A stretch of 64,000 nucleotides of DNA, taken from Pelodictyon phaeoclathratiforme BU-1. Lineage in GTDB: Bacteria; Bacteroidota; Chlorobiia; Chlorobiales; Chlorobiaceae. Positions 26,734 through 35,722 of the stretch are shown piece after piece (positions within the stretch are counted from its first letter, which is position 1; every line of letters begins with the position of its first letter). The position numbers were made by a program, and so were the translations under genes. The notes beneath the pieces were generated by a model, which had not been told where the DNA came from, made no database searches, and saw only the letters and a program-made list of their open reading frames with translations. The DNA is taken from the NCBI RefSeq assembly GCF_000020645.1, contig NC_011060.1, positions 1,626,501 through 1,690,500 on the forward strand, read 5' to 3'.

Positions 26734-29700
26734 CACAAGGTCGAGGTACCAGCCCCTCGGATCGCTGCCGTTCCGGGAGGAGCAGCGCAGAGCATCAGCT
26801 TTATCACTATAATCACCACCCCTTAATGCTTTCCAGTTTTCCTCTTTTTTATATATATCCTCCATCCACTCCCACACGTTGCCCGCCATATCGTAGAGCC
26901 CCTCAGGCGTCGCTCCCTCAGGATAACGGCCTACAGGTATCGTTCCCCCCTCATGATTGTTATAATTAGCCCTTGATTTATCAGGCTTACCCTTCTCTTC
27001 GGGCCAGGGATAGTCCCTAACCTTTAATACTTTATCCGGCTTGTCGCGCTGGCCTCCTGCGGCCCACTCCCACTGCACTTCATCCGGAAGCTGGTACCGT
27101 GCACTCTCCCCTTCAAGCAGCGAAAGCCAGAGGCACCAGGCTTTGGCGGCATACCAGCTTACCCCGACAACCGGCTGCTCATCCTTGTTGAATCGTTTAT
27201 CTTCATCATAACGTGAGCAAAAGCGGCTGACCAAAGAGGGTTCTTTTTTCAACCACTCGCTGAATCCTTCTATGCCCGATGCCAGCTCATGCAGGCTCTT
27301 TCGGTATGTTTCAACAGACACTCTTTCAGCAAATTCCGGCTCCTTTGCATCGAGATAGTCGATAAAGCGGCGATAGTGCTGGTTGGTCACCGTGTATTTT
27401 GCAACATACATCTCTTGCACGGTTTCCGGCTTCTGCGTCTGAGAATAGATGAATGTCCCACCCTTGATCAGGATGTACTCTGCACCAAGCTTGTCGAGTG
27501 TTACAGCAACAATAACCCGTTCCTCTTTCGACAACCCCAACTGCTTGAACTCCGTCACAACGGAAAGCGCTTCAGGTTTTGCGATAGTTTTCAGGCACTC
27601 AAGCAAATAGCGCTGCCGGTTTTGCGTGGTCGCCGGATCAAGCAGCTTTTGGCGCAGGGCATCAATCTTCCGTTGCGGCGCCTCCTCAACAAGGGCAATC
27701 AGCAAGTCCTGCTGCTTTTGTGTCAAGTTTTCAGTGACCGGTGAATCAAAAAGCTTCTGCATGAAACTGTCGAACAGTTCTGCATCCTCAACATGGCCAA
27801 TAATAAAGCGAAACACCTCTGTCCACCAGTCGTCGCCAAAATGGCTCACCAGCTTGTCGAGAGCGTTCGGTTTGTGGATATTTTTCACCAACTGAACGCC
27901 CGCCAAATATTCGCGGAATGATTTATGGCGGAAGAGATACTCCTTTTCGCCATACTCCACCAATACTCCCGCACGGTCAACAAGGCTTTGGCAAAAATCC
28001 GATGCAGGCCGCGAATTGGAGAGCGTGTCGAGCTGTACCTGCATCTGCTGCTGCATCTCAGCCCGGTCAACCTCATCTATTTTCAGCGTCTCCTGCATCC
28101 AGAGCGAGACCGGACTCAGTACCCGTCGGGCATCCTCCGCCACGAGCAGCGAATCAATTCCCCTCCGACGGTCACGATAATCGAGCATGTAGTTCAATGC
28201 CGCATCGTAGAGCTTTAAGCGGCTGCCGGGCAGATACTGCCGATCTTTCCAGAGCATCGCCATGATTTGCAACAAGAGCGGCACACCCGCCAAAGGGCGC
28301 AAGCTCCGGTTTTTCTCCTGACCAAGAAACAACAGGATGGCATCAGCTTTTGTGGCAGCTTTTTGCTCCTGCTGGCCGCGCCACACCGTATCATCTTCGA
28401 CGGCTGGCGGCAACTCACCGAGAAATGCCGCCCTGAACCAGCGGTGCAAGAACTCCCTCTGCTGCTCTTTGGAAAAATCCATAATATCCGCCCGCAAATG
28501 GCTTGATTCAATTTCAATGCCATCTCCCTTCCGATACCCCGTGCTTCGTGAGGTCACCACAAACTTTGCGTTGGTAAAACGTCCGACCGTCCGGTCAATC
28601 CATTTGCATACCGCTATCCGGTCGTGAACATCGCTGATTTCATCAAGTCCATCAAGGAGCATCAGTGTTGAAGGCCGCTCAAGCCAACCGGAAAAGAGGG
28701 ATTCCTCAATTTTGAGAAACTGTTTGCTTGACCACACAGCAAGATTTGCCGGTAACGACGCATAAGCTCCATGCTCATCTTGTTTCAGTTCGCGCAACGG
28801 CAGAAAAAAAACATGAACCGGCTCATTGAACCCGAACTCCTTGTGCCGACCGTTGTCGAGGCAGGAGAGCGCATAATATTTGAGCAGTGTGGTTTTCCCC
28901 GAACCCGGATCACCAATGACGAGCAACAGTGGATGGTGCTGAAACACAAAACTCATTACCTTTTCGGGTGTGCTGCTATGCTGATACTCCGCCTCATCGC
29001 ACCCTTCACCGCCAGCACTACTGCGCACCTCGCATCGCGACGCAGCCGACAAACTGAGCGATACAAAAGTCTCGGAGAGCTTTACCGAAAAATGCTCCAG
29101 CGCTGGTGATCCGGTCAGCGTAATGTTGCCAAGTTGCTGCTTCAGGGTGGCGTGGTAACAGCGAAGAAGTTCGGCAGCACTGTTTACCTGCTGTAACGGA
29201 GTTGGACGAACTATAGAAGATTCGAGAGAGAGAATAACAGAAAGAGCAGTACAAAGCCTGTCAGCCGCTATTTTTTGCAGATCTTTTGGATCCTTATACT
29301 TTGGGAAAGGAGTAACAGAAGACGACCCACTCTGAGTCCAATCACTGGTCAGGCTCTTCTGATACTTCTTTAATTCAAGCCAGTCTGAAGTCGCCTGAAT
29401 TTCATCATCAAGAGTATCAAACGAATTTACCAGAGGCTGATTGTGCGGGAAAAAAGCAAAAACATGAGTATCCCTGCTCTGCTTTCTTGTAATATCAAGC
29501 TCTTGACGAGTCACGCAGCCAACTCGTTTTTTGAAGAGAAAAACAGCTATCTGTGCACGTTCAAGAGCCGGTGCCACAACCACATCCTGGCCGCCGGGTA
29601 TCGCCAATGCATCATATCTCCACTCCCAAAACTTGATTCGGCGAAAACGTGAACGATGATTATTGGACGTAAGCAAACGGCGAAAATCATGCTCAATCTC

Positions 29701-29829
29701 CTCTTTCAGTTCAAGCATTGCATCAGCTTCCGCCGAAGCATCGTCACTGTGCCCGATGAAAATCAGCAGCTCATCCGGCGAAAATTCAGGGGTGGCATTT
29801 CTCGTATCTGGTTGCATGGAGTGCGGCAT
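26692..29829 (-). CDS. TIR-like/DUF4062-like NACHT-FGE/CLec protein C (candidate DGR-diversified sensor)
   Basis: A 1045-residue protein. The N-terminus follows protein B (LLIFIGHSDDASAEADAMLE; AQIAVFLFKKRVGCVTRQEL), while the middle is closer to protein A (LLLVIGDPGSGKTTLLKYYA, Walker A 306-313; LMLLDGLDEISD). The C-terminal FGE/CLec domain ends VGFRVIRSSHSSSS. It therefore looks like a recombinant of the other two. The ATG at 29829 is chosen; a frame from 29910 adds a conserved leader. Upstream on the same strand are a DUF4143 fragment and a broken NACHT gene. No TA pair adjoins it now. Confidence 0.88.
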   Translation of the reverse strand: MPHSMQPDTRNATPEFSPDELLIFIGHSDDASAEADAMLELKEEIEHDFRRLLTSNNHRSRFRRIKFWEWRYDALAIPGGQDVVVAPALERAQIAVFLFKKRVGCVTRQELDITRKQSRDTHVFAFFPHNQPLVNSFDTLDDEIQATSDWLELKKYQKSLTSDWTQSGSSSVTPFPKYKDPKDLQKIAADRLCTALSVILSLESSIVRPTPLQQVNSAAELLRCYHATLKQQLGNITLTGSPALEHFSVKLSETFVSLSLSAASRCEVRSSAGGEGCDEAEYQHSSTPEKVMSFVFQHHPLLLVIGDPGSGKTTLLKYYALSCLDNGRHKEFGFNEPVHVFFLPLRELKQDEHGAYASLPANLAVWSSKQFLKIEESLFSGWLERPSTLMLLDGLDEISDVHDRIAVCKWIDRTVGRFTNAKFVVTSRSTGYRKGDGIEIESSHLRADIMDFSKEQQREFLHRWFRAAFLGELPPAVEDDTVWRGQQEQKAATKADAILLFLGQEKNRSLRPLAGVPLLLQIMAMLWKDRQYLPGSRLKLYDAALNYMLDYRDRRRGIDSLLVAEDARRVLSPVSLWMQETLKIDEVDRAEMQQQMQVQLDTLSNSRPASDFCQSLVDRAGVLVEYGEKEYLFRHKSFREYLAGVQLVKNIHKPNALDKLVSHFGDDWWTEVFRFIIGHVEDAELFDSFMQKLFDSPVTENLTQKQQDLLIALVEEAPQRKIDALRQKLLDPATTQNRQRYLLECLKTIAKPEALSVVTEFKQLGLSKEERVIVAVTLDKLGAEYILIKGGTFIYSQTQKPETVQEMYVAKYTVTNQHYRRFIDYLDAKEPEFAERVSVETYRKSLHELASGIEGFSEWLKKEPSLVSRFCSRYDEDKRFNKDEQPVVGVSWYAAKAWCLWLSLLEGESARYQLPDEVQWEWAAGGQRDKPDKVLKVRDYPWPEEKGKPDKSRANYNNHEGGTIPVGRYPEGATPEGLYDMAGNVWEWMEDIYKKEENWKALRGGDYSDKADALRCSSRNGSDPRGWYLDLVGFRVIRSSHSSSS
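26734..26772 (-). other. Candidate DGR variable region core, protein C
   Basis: Thirteen codons encoding NGSDPRGWYLDLV between the invariant CSSR and GFRV. All variable codons except the last (GTG) and a TGG end in C or T; TGG in place of the AGG of A and B is itself an A-to-T change. The cassette is one codon longer than in A and B, so it may derive from another template or have gained a codon. Confidence 0.75.
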
Positions 29830-29973
29830 TTCTTTTTTCGTATCATTCTGCTCTTTTCCGTTCGCCAATTTACCAGAAATTCGCGGTATACCGCCCAATT
29901 TTGGAAGCAAAAATCCAGCTTTGCGGGGCGCTCATGAATGAGCTTGATAAAACCCCTGGCGCTGAACGGAAGT

Positions 29974-30513
29974 TTATTCTTTTGAAATCATCGCTGCGGA
30001 TATCCCTTTGTCAAGATCGCACAACTGCTGTGTAATATCGAACAGCGACATCGCCTCTATGTCAGCGGCAAGCCGATAACGCTCTTTTCCGGGATAGACA
30101 ACAATTTTTCGGGAAGGGTTCAAGTCGGTGCAGGCAGCATGGAATCCGCGCTCCAGCTTTGGCGTCATGCTGCGTTTTATCTCAATTGCCCACAGGTTAC
30201 CATTCGACCATGAGAGCAGCAAGTCAATCTCAGCTCCTCCTGCGCTTCGGTAAAAAAAGCCCTGAACATCGTCAGTAGCGGCTACGAGGATATTTTCAAT
30301 AACAAAACACTCCCAGCTTTGTCCAATGACGGGATGAGAGAGAAGGCTCTCCTTGTCGGGAATGGAGAGCAATGCGTGTAAAAGTCCGCTGTCACGCACC
30401 GATACTTTTGGTGACTTGACCAGGCGCTTGCCAATATTGCTGTGCCATGGCGCCAGACGGCGAACCAGCAACAAATCGACCAGCAAATCAAGATAGCTGT
30501 TGATGGTTTTGAC
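29974..30513 (-). pseudogene. C-terminal half of a DUF4143 AAA ATPase
   Basis: The frame reads INSYLDLLVDLLLVRRLAPW, then IGKRLVKSPKVSVRDSGLLH, GQSWECFVIENI and WAIEIKRSMTPK: the DUF4143 domain of ATPases that also carry a nuclease-like fold (the E-x-K is visible). The N-terminal AAA domain is missing. It abuts a NACHT gene cut after Walker A, the junction being near 30514. A start at 30486 could give a 170-residue product. Confidence 0.82.
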
Positions 30514-30514
30514 T

Positions 30515-31409
30515 CCTCCTCAAGAGCACACAAGGCATAATATTTGATCAGGGTTGTTTTCCCGGAACCCGGATCGCCGATAATAAGCAGCATCCGGCGC
30601 TTTTTGTAGGCGCGTTGCATCACTTCGTCGGGGTTGAGCATCTCCTCAATCTTGTCACGCCGTTGAAGCAGCGCCTCTTTCCCTGGATGAAAGCCACTCT
30701 CTTGTCGATCGGAAAGACGAAGCGGCACAAAGGTGTCGTCATTGAGGTTGACCTTGATGCTCTCAACTCCCGGCATTCCAAGCATACGAATGTATCCCAG
30801 CTCCTCCCTCAGCGCGGCATGATAGCGGCGCAATACTTCATCGACTGGAATCGGCTTTGGGGATGGTAGAGCGCCGGGGGTACAGAACCATTCGCGTATA
30901 TTTCTGTCAAGGTGCCGGGCAAGCAGTTTTTGGAACTTCGCTCGGGTATTATATTCCCACACCAGCCCATCACGCTTCATCGCTGCCTTGAACTCTTTAA
31001 GCTTTGCTTTTTGCTGATCATCAATTTTGCTCGGCGCAATGGGCATGTCAGAGAAATAGAGCATGACGGGACGTTTCAGAACGGTGAGCATCCGCTGAAC
31101 CTCTTCAACGGCTCCTCCGGCAGCAATTCTGGTGGGCGTTCCAATGCGGTTCCAGAAAATACCGATGACACAATCACAATCGTCCACAATCTGGCGGGTA
31201 ATCACCTCCTGAGGGCCAAGAGCATCTCCCCTGTTCTCCGATGCAGCATGTTTTTCCCACAGCACCGCTTCGAGCACCATGTTATGCTCATTGCCGTTGC
31301 GGATATTCCAATCCTCAATCAGCTCCTCAACAATCTTCCGCTCCCTGTCAACGTCACCGGGAGAAGCAACAAGAATCCTGATGGGCTGCAATGTCGTGTC
31401 GGGCATCAT
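30515..31409 (-). pseudogene. DUF4062-NACHT gene truncated after Walker A
   Basis: About 298 residues of a protein like D: the DUF4062 domain (RILVASPGDVDRERKIVEEL; DCVIGIFWNRIGTPT; RPVMLYFSDMPIAPSK), the linker LGYIRMLGMPGVESIKVN and Walker A GDPGSGKT (278-285). It ends at ALEEE, where the DUF4143 fragment begins. The frame runs on for some 75 nonsense residues. It could still make a free DUF4062 protein. Confidence 0.85.
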
Positions 31410-31460
31410 GTTTCTCTTTTGAGGGTTCTATGACAAGGAAACAGAGTGTGTGTTGCAGAA

Positions 31461-31500
31461 GCCCCCGGCATACCACCCCCTGGAATCGGTATCCGGGGGC
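31461..31500 (-). terminator. Hairpin after the carboxyltransferase gene
   Basis: Arms GCCCCCGG and CCGGGGGC extended by a further ATACC/GGTAT pairing with one bulge, starting 14 nt past the stop codon at 31515. On the minus strand it is followed only by a short TTC, so termination may be partial. Confidence 0.6.
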
Positions 31501-31514
31501 GGGCGGCGGGCATG

Positions 31515-33440
31515 CTATCCGATGGTCATCATGGTCTCTCCCATTCCGACGGAGTCGCCTTTGGCTACCGTGATGGAGAGGATTCTTCCGCCACAGGGGG
31601 CTTTGACGGAGTTTTCCATTTTCATGGCTTCGATGATGGCGACCTCTTCTCCCTCCCTGACCTCATCACCAAGCTTGACGGCAATCGAGAAGACGTTGCC
31701 GGGCATAACCGCCGGCACTGGTGTCCCTGGATGCGGGTGGTGGGCTTCAGGAGAGCCTTCCGCTGATGGCAGGGCAACCGTTTGGGGATTGATGGCGGAG
31801 CCTTCGGCAAAGGAGACGGTGAAGGGGGCTCCATCAACAAAAACGGTAAAGTTGCCTGCCATTGAGATCACCTTTGATGCTCCCGGAGGCGCAACCGGCG
31901 CTGCAGGTGGCAGTTTGGAAAAGAGATCCTTAAGCCGATGGTTCACCTCTTCCTGGTGAATATCGTGTTTGTGTGCCTCATGGTAGGCCGCAACCACCTC
32001 TGCTCTTGGTGTTGCCTTGATTTCAACGGCAATATCGGCCTTGTAGCGAATACCGGTTGAGCAATCTCCCTGAAGAAAAGCGATACCTTTGGCGCCGCAG
32101 GTTGCTGCGATAAAGATGTTTTCGTCGGTCTGCGGAATGTTGGCTTCATGGAGCAGCGATTTATTATAGGCTACGCCAAGTTCCGGATTGCGATCGTTGA
32201 TATCGTGCACATCTTCAACCGTTGGAGGAAGACCGAGCTGTTCGGATGCGAGCCTGACAACCTCATCGTCAGGGCGGGCAGGGGTCTTGCCGAAGTAGCC
32301 GAGCACCATTTTGCCATAACCGTCGGTGATCTTTTTCCAGTGGCCCTGAATGGTGTTGGCAAAAGCCTGCTGGAAATAGAATTGTGAAACCGGGGTGACC
32401 GATGCGCCAAAGCCTCCTTTGACCACCACCTCACGCATGTTGTTGATTACTGCGGGGAAGAGGTGCAGCGTGTTATTGTCGCGCATCATCTGGGTATTTG
32501 CCGTGAGGGCTCCGCCGGGCATGGGTGAGAAGGAGATGACCGGATTGACCGCTGTGGCTTCAGGGGGCATGTAGTACTTGTACATCTGATCAATAAAGAG
32601 CGCCTCCACCTCAAGATATTTCTCCTGGTCTATGTCGAGGGTGTATTCGGTGCCTCTGAGCCTCTGCCACATGGTGAGGATATCCACTTCGGCGGTTCCT
32701 CCACTGACCGGAGCCATGGAGAGATCAATAATGTCAGCTCCACCGGTGATGGCGGCATAGTTGCAGGCTACGCCCATCCCTGCCGTGTCGTGGGTATGGA
32801 ACTGGATTTCGGTGCCTTCGGGCAGCATCTTCCGTGCTCCCTTGATGGTTTCATGAACAATAGCCGGAGTTGTTGTGCCTGAAGCATCCTTGAAAGCAAC
32901 GCTGTCGAATGGAATTTCGGCATCAAGTATCTCCCGCAGCTTGTCGAGATAGAACTGCGGGGTATGGCAATAGCTCTCTTGCAATCCGGGTGGAAGGCCC
33001 ATCATGGCAACAACGACCTGGTGGCGAAGCCCTGCATCGTGAATGCACTGACCGGAGTAGGAGAGATTGCGGACATCCATCAGGGCGTCGAAATTCCGGA
33101 TGGTGGTGATACCATGCTTTTTGAAGAGACGGGCATGGAGATCAATAATATCGCGTGACTGCGAAACAAGGCCAACGACGTTGGCTCCTCGTGAAAGGGT
33201 CTGCAGGTTGATATCCGGCCCCACAACCTTGCGGGCTTCATCCATCATGGTAAAAGCATCCTCTTCGCAATAGAAATAGAGGCTCTGAAAGCGGGCTCCA
33301 CCGCCAATTTCAAAATTGTCTGTACCGGCATGAACGGCAGCTTCAAGGGCAGGCAAAAAGTCCTCGGTCTTTACTCTCGCACCAAAACAGGACTGAAACC
33401 CGTCACGGAATGAGACATCCATAAATCTGATTTTTTTCAT
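31515..33440 (-). CDS. Pyruvate carboxylase subunit B / oxaloacetate decarboxylase alpha-type biotin carboxyltransferase
   Basis: A 641-residue protein with an N-terminal HMG-CoA-lyase-like TIM-barrel carboxyltransferase domain (FMDVSFRDGFQS; VAFKDASGTTTP; FHTHDTAGMG), a central conserved carboxylase domain and a C-terminal biotinyl domain with the biotinylation site EAMKMEN. It moves CO2 between biotin and pyruvate/oxaloacetate. The ATG at 33440 has GAGGA 6 nt upstream. It follows the fumarase gene after 48 nt, which fits C4-acid metabolism joined to the reductive TCA cycle. A separate biotin carboxylase partner is not in the window. The family also includes methylmalonyl-CoA carboxyltransferase subunits. 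Confidence 0.9.
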   Translation of the reverse strand: MKKIRFMDVSFRDGFQSCFGARVKTEDFLPALEAAVHAGTDNFEIGGGARFQSLYFYCEEDAFTMMDEARKVVGPDINLQTLSRGANVVGLVSQSRDIIDLHARLFKKHGITTIRNFDALMDVRNLSYSGQCIHDAGLRHQVVVAMMGLPPGLQESYCHTPQFYLDKLREILDAEIPFDSVAFKDASGTTTPAIVHETIKGARKMLPEGTEIQFHTHDTAGMGVACNYAAITGGADIIDLSMAPVSGGTAEVDILTMWQRLRGTEYTLDIDQEKYLEVEALFIDQMYKYYMPPEATAVNPVISFSPMPGGALTANTQMMRDNNTLHLFPAVINNMREVVVKGGFGASVTPVSQFYFQQAFANTIQGHWKKITDGYGKMVLGYFGKTPARPDDEVVRLASEQLGLPPTVEDVHDINDRNPELGVAYNKSLLHEANIPQTDENIFIAATCGAKGIAFLQGDCSTGIRYKADIAVEIKATPRAEVVAAYHEAHKHDIHQEEVNHRLKDLFSKLPPAAPVAPPGASKVISMAGNFTVFVDGAPFTVSFAEGSAINPQTVALPSAEGSPEAHHPHPGTPVPAVMPGNVFSIAVKLGDEVREGEEVAIIEAMKMENSVKAPCGGRILSITVAKGDSVGMGETMMTIG

Positions 33441-33488
33441 CAACGTCCTCTTTACAGTTAAGTGAGAATGGCAACCTGGCCCTTCAGG

Positions 33489-35021
33489 TCAGTGGGCATC
33501 AGTAGCGAATGTGCCGAGTTGACGGAACGACTCTTCTTCGACGATGCTGTGCAGGCTGTTGCCGTGTGCATCCATGGTAACAATAGCCGGAAAGGAGCTT
33601 GCCTCCAGATGCCACATCGCTTCGGGAACGCCCATCTCTTCAAGAAAATCAACTCCGGTCACCCGGTCAATGCAACGGGCGTAATACTGTGCTGCGCCTC
33701 CGATGGCGTTGAGATAGACGGCTCCATGTTCCTGCAACCCCTTGAGGGTTTTCGGGCCCATCCCCCCTTTACCGATAATTGCTCTCAGTCCAAGTTTTTT
33801 GATGACATCCGCCTGGAAAGGCTCTTCACGGATTGAGGTGGTCGGCCCGGCAGCGGTAACGCGGTAACTGCCATCCTCATTTTTCATGATAACCGGTCCG
33901 CAATGGAAGAGAATTCCTCCTGTTGTATCGAGATGGGCGGGCAGGTCGTGGTGCATGATATAGTGGTGGAAGGCATCACGACCGGTATGCATGGCGCCGT
34001 TAATAAGCACCACGTCGCCAACCTTGAGCGATCTGACCTGCTCTTCAGTAAGTGGAGCCTGCAGGATAACCTCTTTTCCGGTCAGCGCCATTCCCTCGCC
34101 TTTGGCCATGCGTTTGATCTCATCGGCAGCTCTGTACTGCCAGCTCTTGATTGAGCCGCTCTCCGGATCAAGCAGCACGCCAAGACGGCGGTATGCCCAG
34201 CAGTTGTAGGCTACGGAGACAAAAAAGCTTGCCGGAACGCGGTGTGATTTGCCGATTTTGCATCCAAAGAGGGTGGTTTTTCCGCCAAAACCCATGGGGC
34301 CGATATCCATCGTATTGGCTTTCTCAAGAATATCCTGTTCGAGAGCATCAAGTTCACTGTCGGGGTTACGGTCGTCAATGGTGCGGAAGAGCTGCTTCTT
34401 GGCAAGGTCAAAACCGCTGGTACGGTCGCCACCGATTCCAACGCCGATAACACCGGGGCTGCACCCCTGCCCCTGCGCCTGATAAACCGCATGAAGCAGG
34501 CATTTGCGCACGCCGTCAAGGTCGCGTGAAGCGCTTCCAAGTCCGGGAATTTCTTCCGGCAGTGAGTACTGAATGTTTTTATTTTCGCAACCACCACCTT
34601 TCAGAATCAGCTTCACCTCAATCTCATCCTTTGCCCAGGGCTCAAAATGGATTACCGGAAAATGTTCGCCAAGGTTGTTGCCTGAGTTCTTGCCACTTAT
34701 GGCATCGACCGCATTGGGACGGAGTTTACCGGTTCGGGCCGCTTCCGCAATAGCCGCTTCAATCTCCTCTTTCATAAAGAGTTGATCGGTTCCGCGAGGA
34801 GTGTGGATGAAAAAGGTTGGCATACCGGTATCCTGGCAAATCGGTGAAATGTTATCGACAGCCATGTCGATATTGACCGAAATGGTTGACATGGCAAGGC
34901 CTGCCTGGGAGAGTGGATCTTCCCGGTCAATAGCGGCTGCGAGTGCACAGCGAACATCACTCGGCAGGTTGGCCGAGGTTTCGGTAATGAGTGCAAGAAT
35001 TGAGTGCCTGAAGTTTTCCAT
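33489..35021 (-). CDS. fumA: Class I fumarate hydratase (iron-sulfur)
   Basis: A 510-residue one-chain class I fumarase with fused alpha and beta parts. The alpha part has SPICQDTGMPTFFIHTP and the cysteine segment CSPGVIGVGIGGDRTSG; the beta part has GDVVLINGAMHTGRDAFHH and GPTTSIREEPF, then GKGGMGPKTL. Cysteines for a [4Fe-4S] cluster are visible. It interconverts fumarate and malate in the cytoplasm; in green sulfur bacteria this step runs in the reductive TCA cycle. It is probably co-transcribed with the carboxyltransferase downstream. The symbol fumA is by analogy; fumB is equally possible. Confidence 0.93.
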   Translation of the reverse strand: MENFRHSILALITETSANLPSDVRCALAAAIDREDPLSQAGLAMSTISVNIDMAVDNISPICQDTGMPTFFIHTPRGTDQLFMKEEIEAAIAEAARTGKLRPNAVDAISGKNSGNNLGEHFPVIHFEPWAKDEIEVKLILKGGGCENKNIQYSLPEEIPGLGSASRDLDGVRKCLLHAVYQAQGQGCSPGVIGVGIGGDRTSGFDLAKKQLFRTIDDRNPDSELDALEQDILEKANTMDIGPMGFGGKTTLFGCKIGKSHRVPASFFVSVAYNCWAYRRLGVLLDPESGSIKSWQYRAADEIKRMAKGEGMALTGKEVILQAPLTEEQVRSLKVGDVVLINGAMHTGRDAFHHYIMHHDLPAHLDTTGGILFHCGPVIMKNEDGSYRVTAAGPTTSIREEPFQADVIKKLGLRAIIGKGGMGPKTLKGLQEHGAVYLNAIGGAAQYYARCIDRVTGVDFLEEMGVPEAMWHLEASSFPAIVTMDAHGNSLHSIVEEESFRQLGTFATDAH

Positions 35022-35068
35022 AGAGTGTAGAGTGCACTAAAATTGAGAGGGATTTGGTCTCTGAAACG

Positions 35069-35533
35069 TTATTCTGCAATAATTTTTGCCGCCGCCAGCT
35101 CCTTGACCAGCAGGACGGGAATGTCGGATGAACGGAAAACCTCTTCAGCAACACTGCCCATCATGAGCCGATGCAGGCCGGTACGTCCATGAGAGCCCAT
35201 GATGATCAAATCAGCGCCCCATGAATTTGCCTGTTCAACAATAACCTTGGGGGCTTCACCCTTGAGAACACGAAGATCGGCATTCAACCCCTTTTTTTTC
35301 TCCGCCATCAGGATACGGGAAAAATTTTCCGGAAGAGCATCATCCTCATCCGGAGATGCTGCGAGAAGCTCGGGAGCAACAACAATCTTTTCAGGAGGCG
35401 TTGCGGAGGAGAGGATATGCAAAAACCGGACATGGGCGCCAACTTTCCGGGCAAATTCAACAGCATAACGCACAGCATTATCTGATGTGGCGGAGTAGTC
35501 GGTAGGACAAAGTATCCTTGCAAGATGTATCAT
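35069..35533 (-). CDS. Universal stress protein, UspA family
   Basis: A 154-residue single USP domain. It begins ILCPTDYSATSDNAVRYAVEFAR and carries the ATP-binding pattern G-x2-G-x9-GS in MGSHGRTGLHRLMMGSVAEE, ending IPVLLVKE. ATP-binding members act in stress adaptation. It lies 47 nt before the fumarase start on the same strand. No membrane segment is visible. Confidence 0.92.
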   Translation of the reverse strand: MIHLARILCPTDYSATSDNAVRYAVEFARKVGAHVRFLHILSSATPPEKIVVAPELLAASPDEDDALPENFSRILMAEKKKGLNADLRVLKGEAPKVIVEQANSWGADLIIMGSHGRTGLHRLMMGSVAEEVFRSSDIPVLLVKELAAAKIIAE

Positions 35534-35722
35534 AACAGTGAGGTGAATACATGAATATGAAGAGTGGCATATCTTTTCTACAGGCCTTTAATTTACATTT
35601 TTTTCAAAGGAATCCAGTTTCGCTGAAGATGATTCTTGCCGCCTTCTCATTCCCCTCCTATATTGGAGGGCAGGGTTCTTTTTTTTCAGCACAAGCAGTG
35701 ATAAACCAAACAAAAAAAGGCC
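35534..35722. other. Divergent intergenic region
   Basis: A 189-nt gap between the usp start and the kinase-like gene, which must carry two divergent promoters. I see T-rich tracts (35597-35606, 35680-35690) but no certain box pair. Confidence 0.35.

Noticed and set aside
14185..30000. A template repeat or reverse transcriptase of the DGR inside the window
   Set aside because: Only the three variable copies of this sequence were found by eye, and none has A at all variable positions. No protein here has RT motifs such as the YxDD loop. They must lie outside if the system is active.
30282..30515. C-terminal 75 residues of the truncated NACHT frame as a real domain
   Set aside because: They are the wrong frame of the DUF4143 fragment and have no family character.
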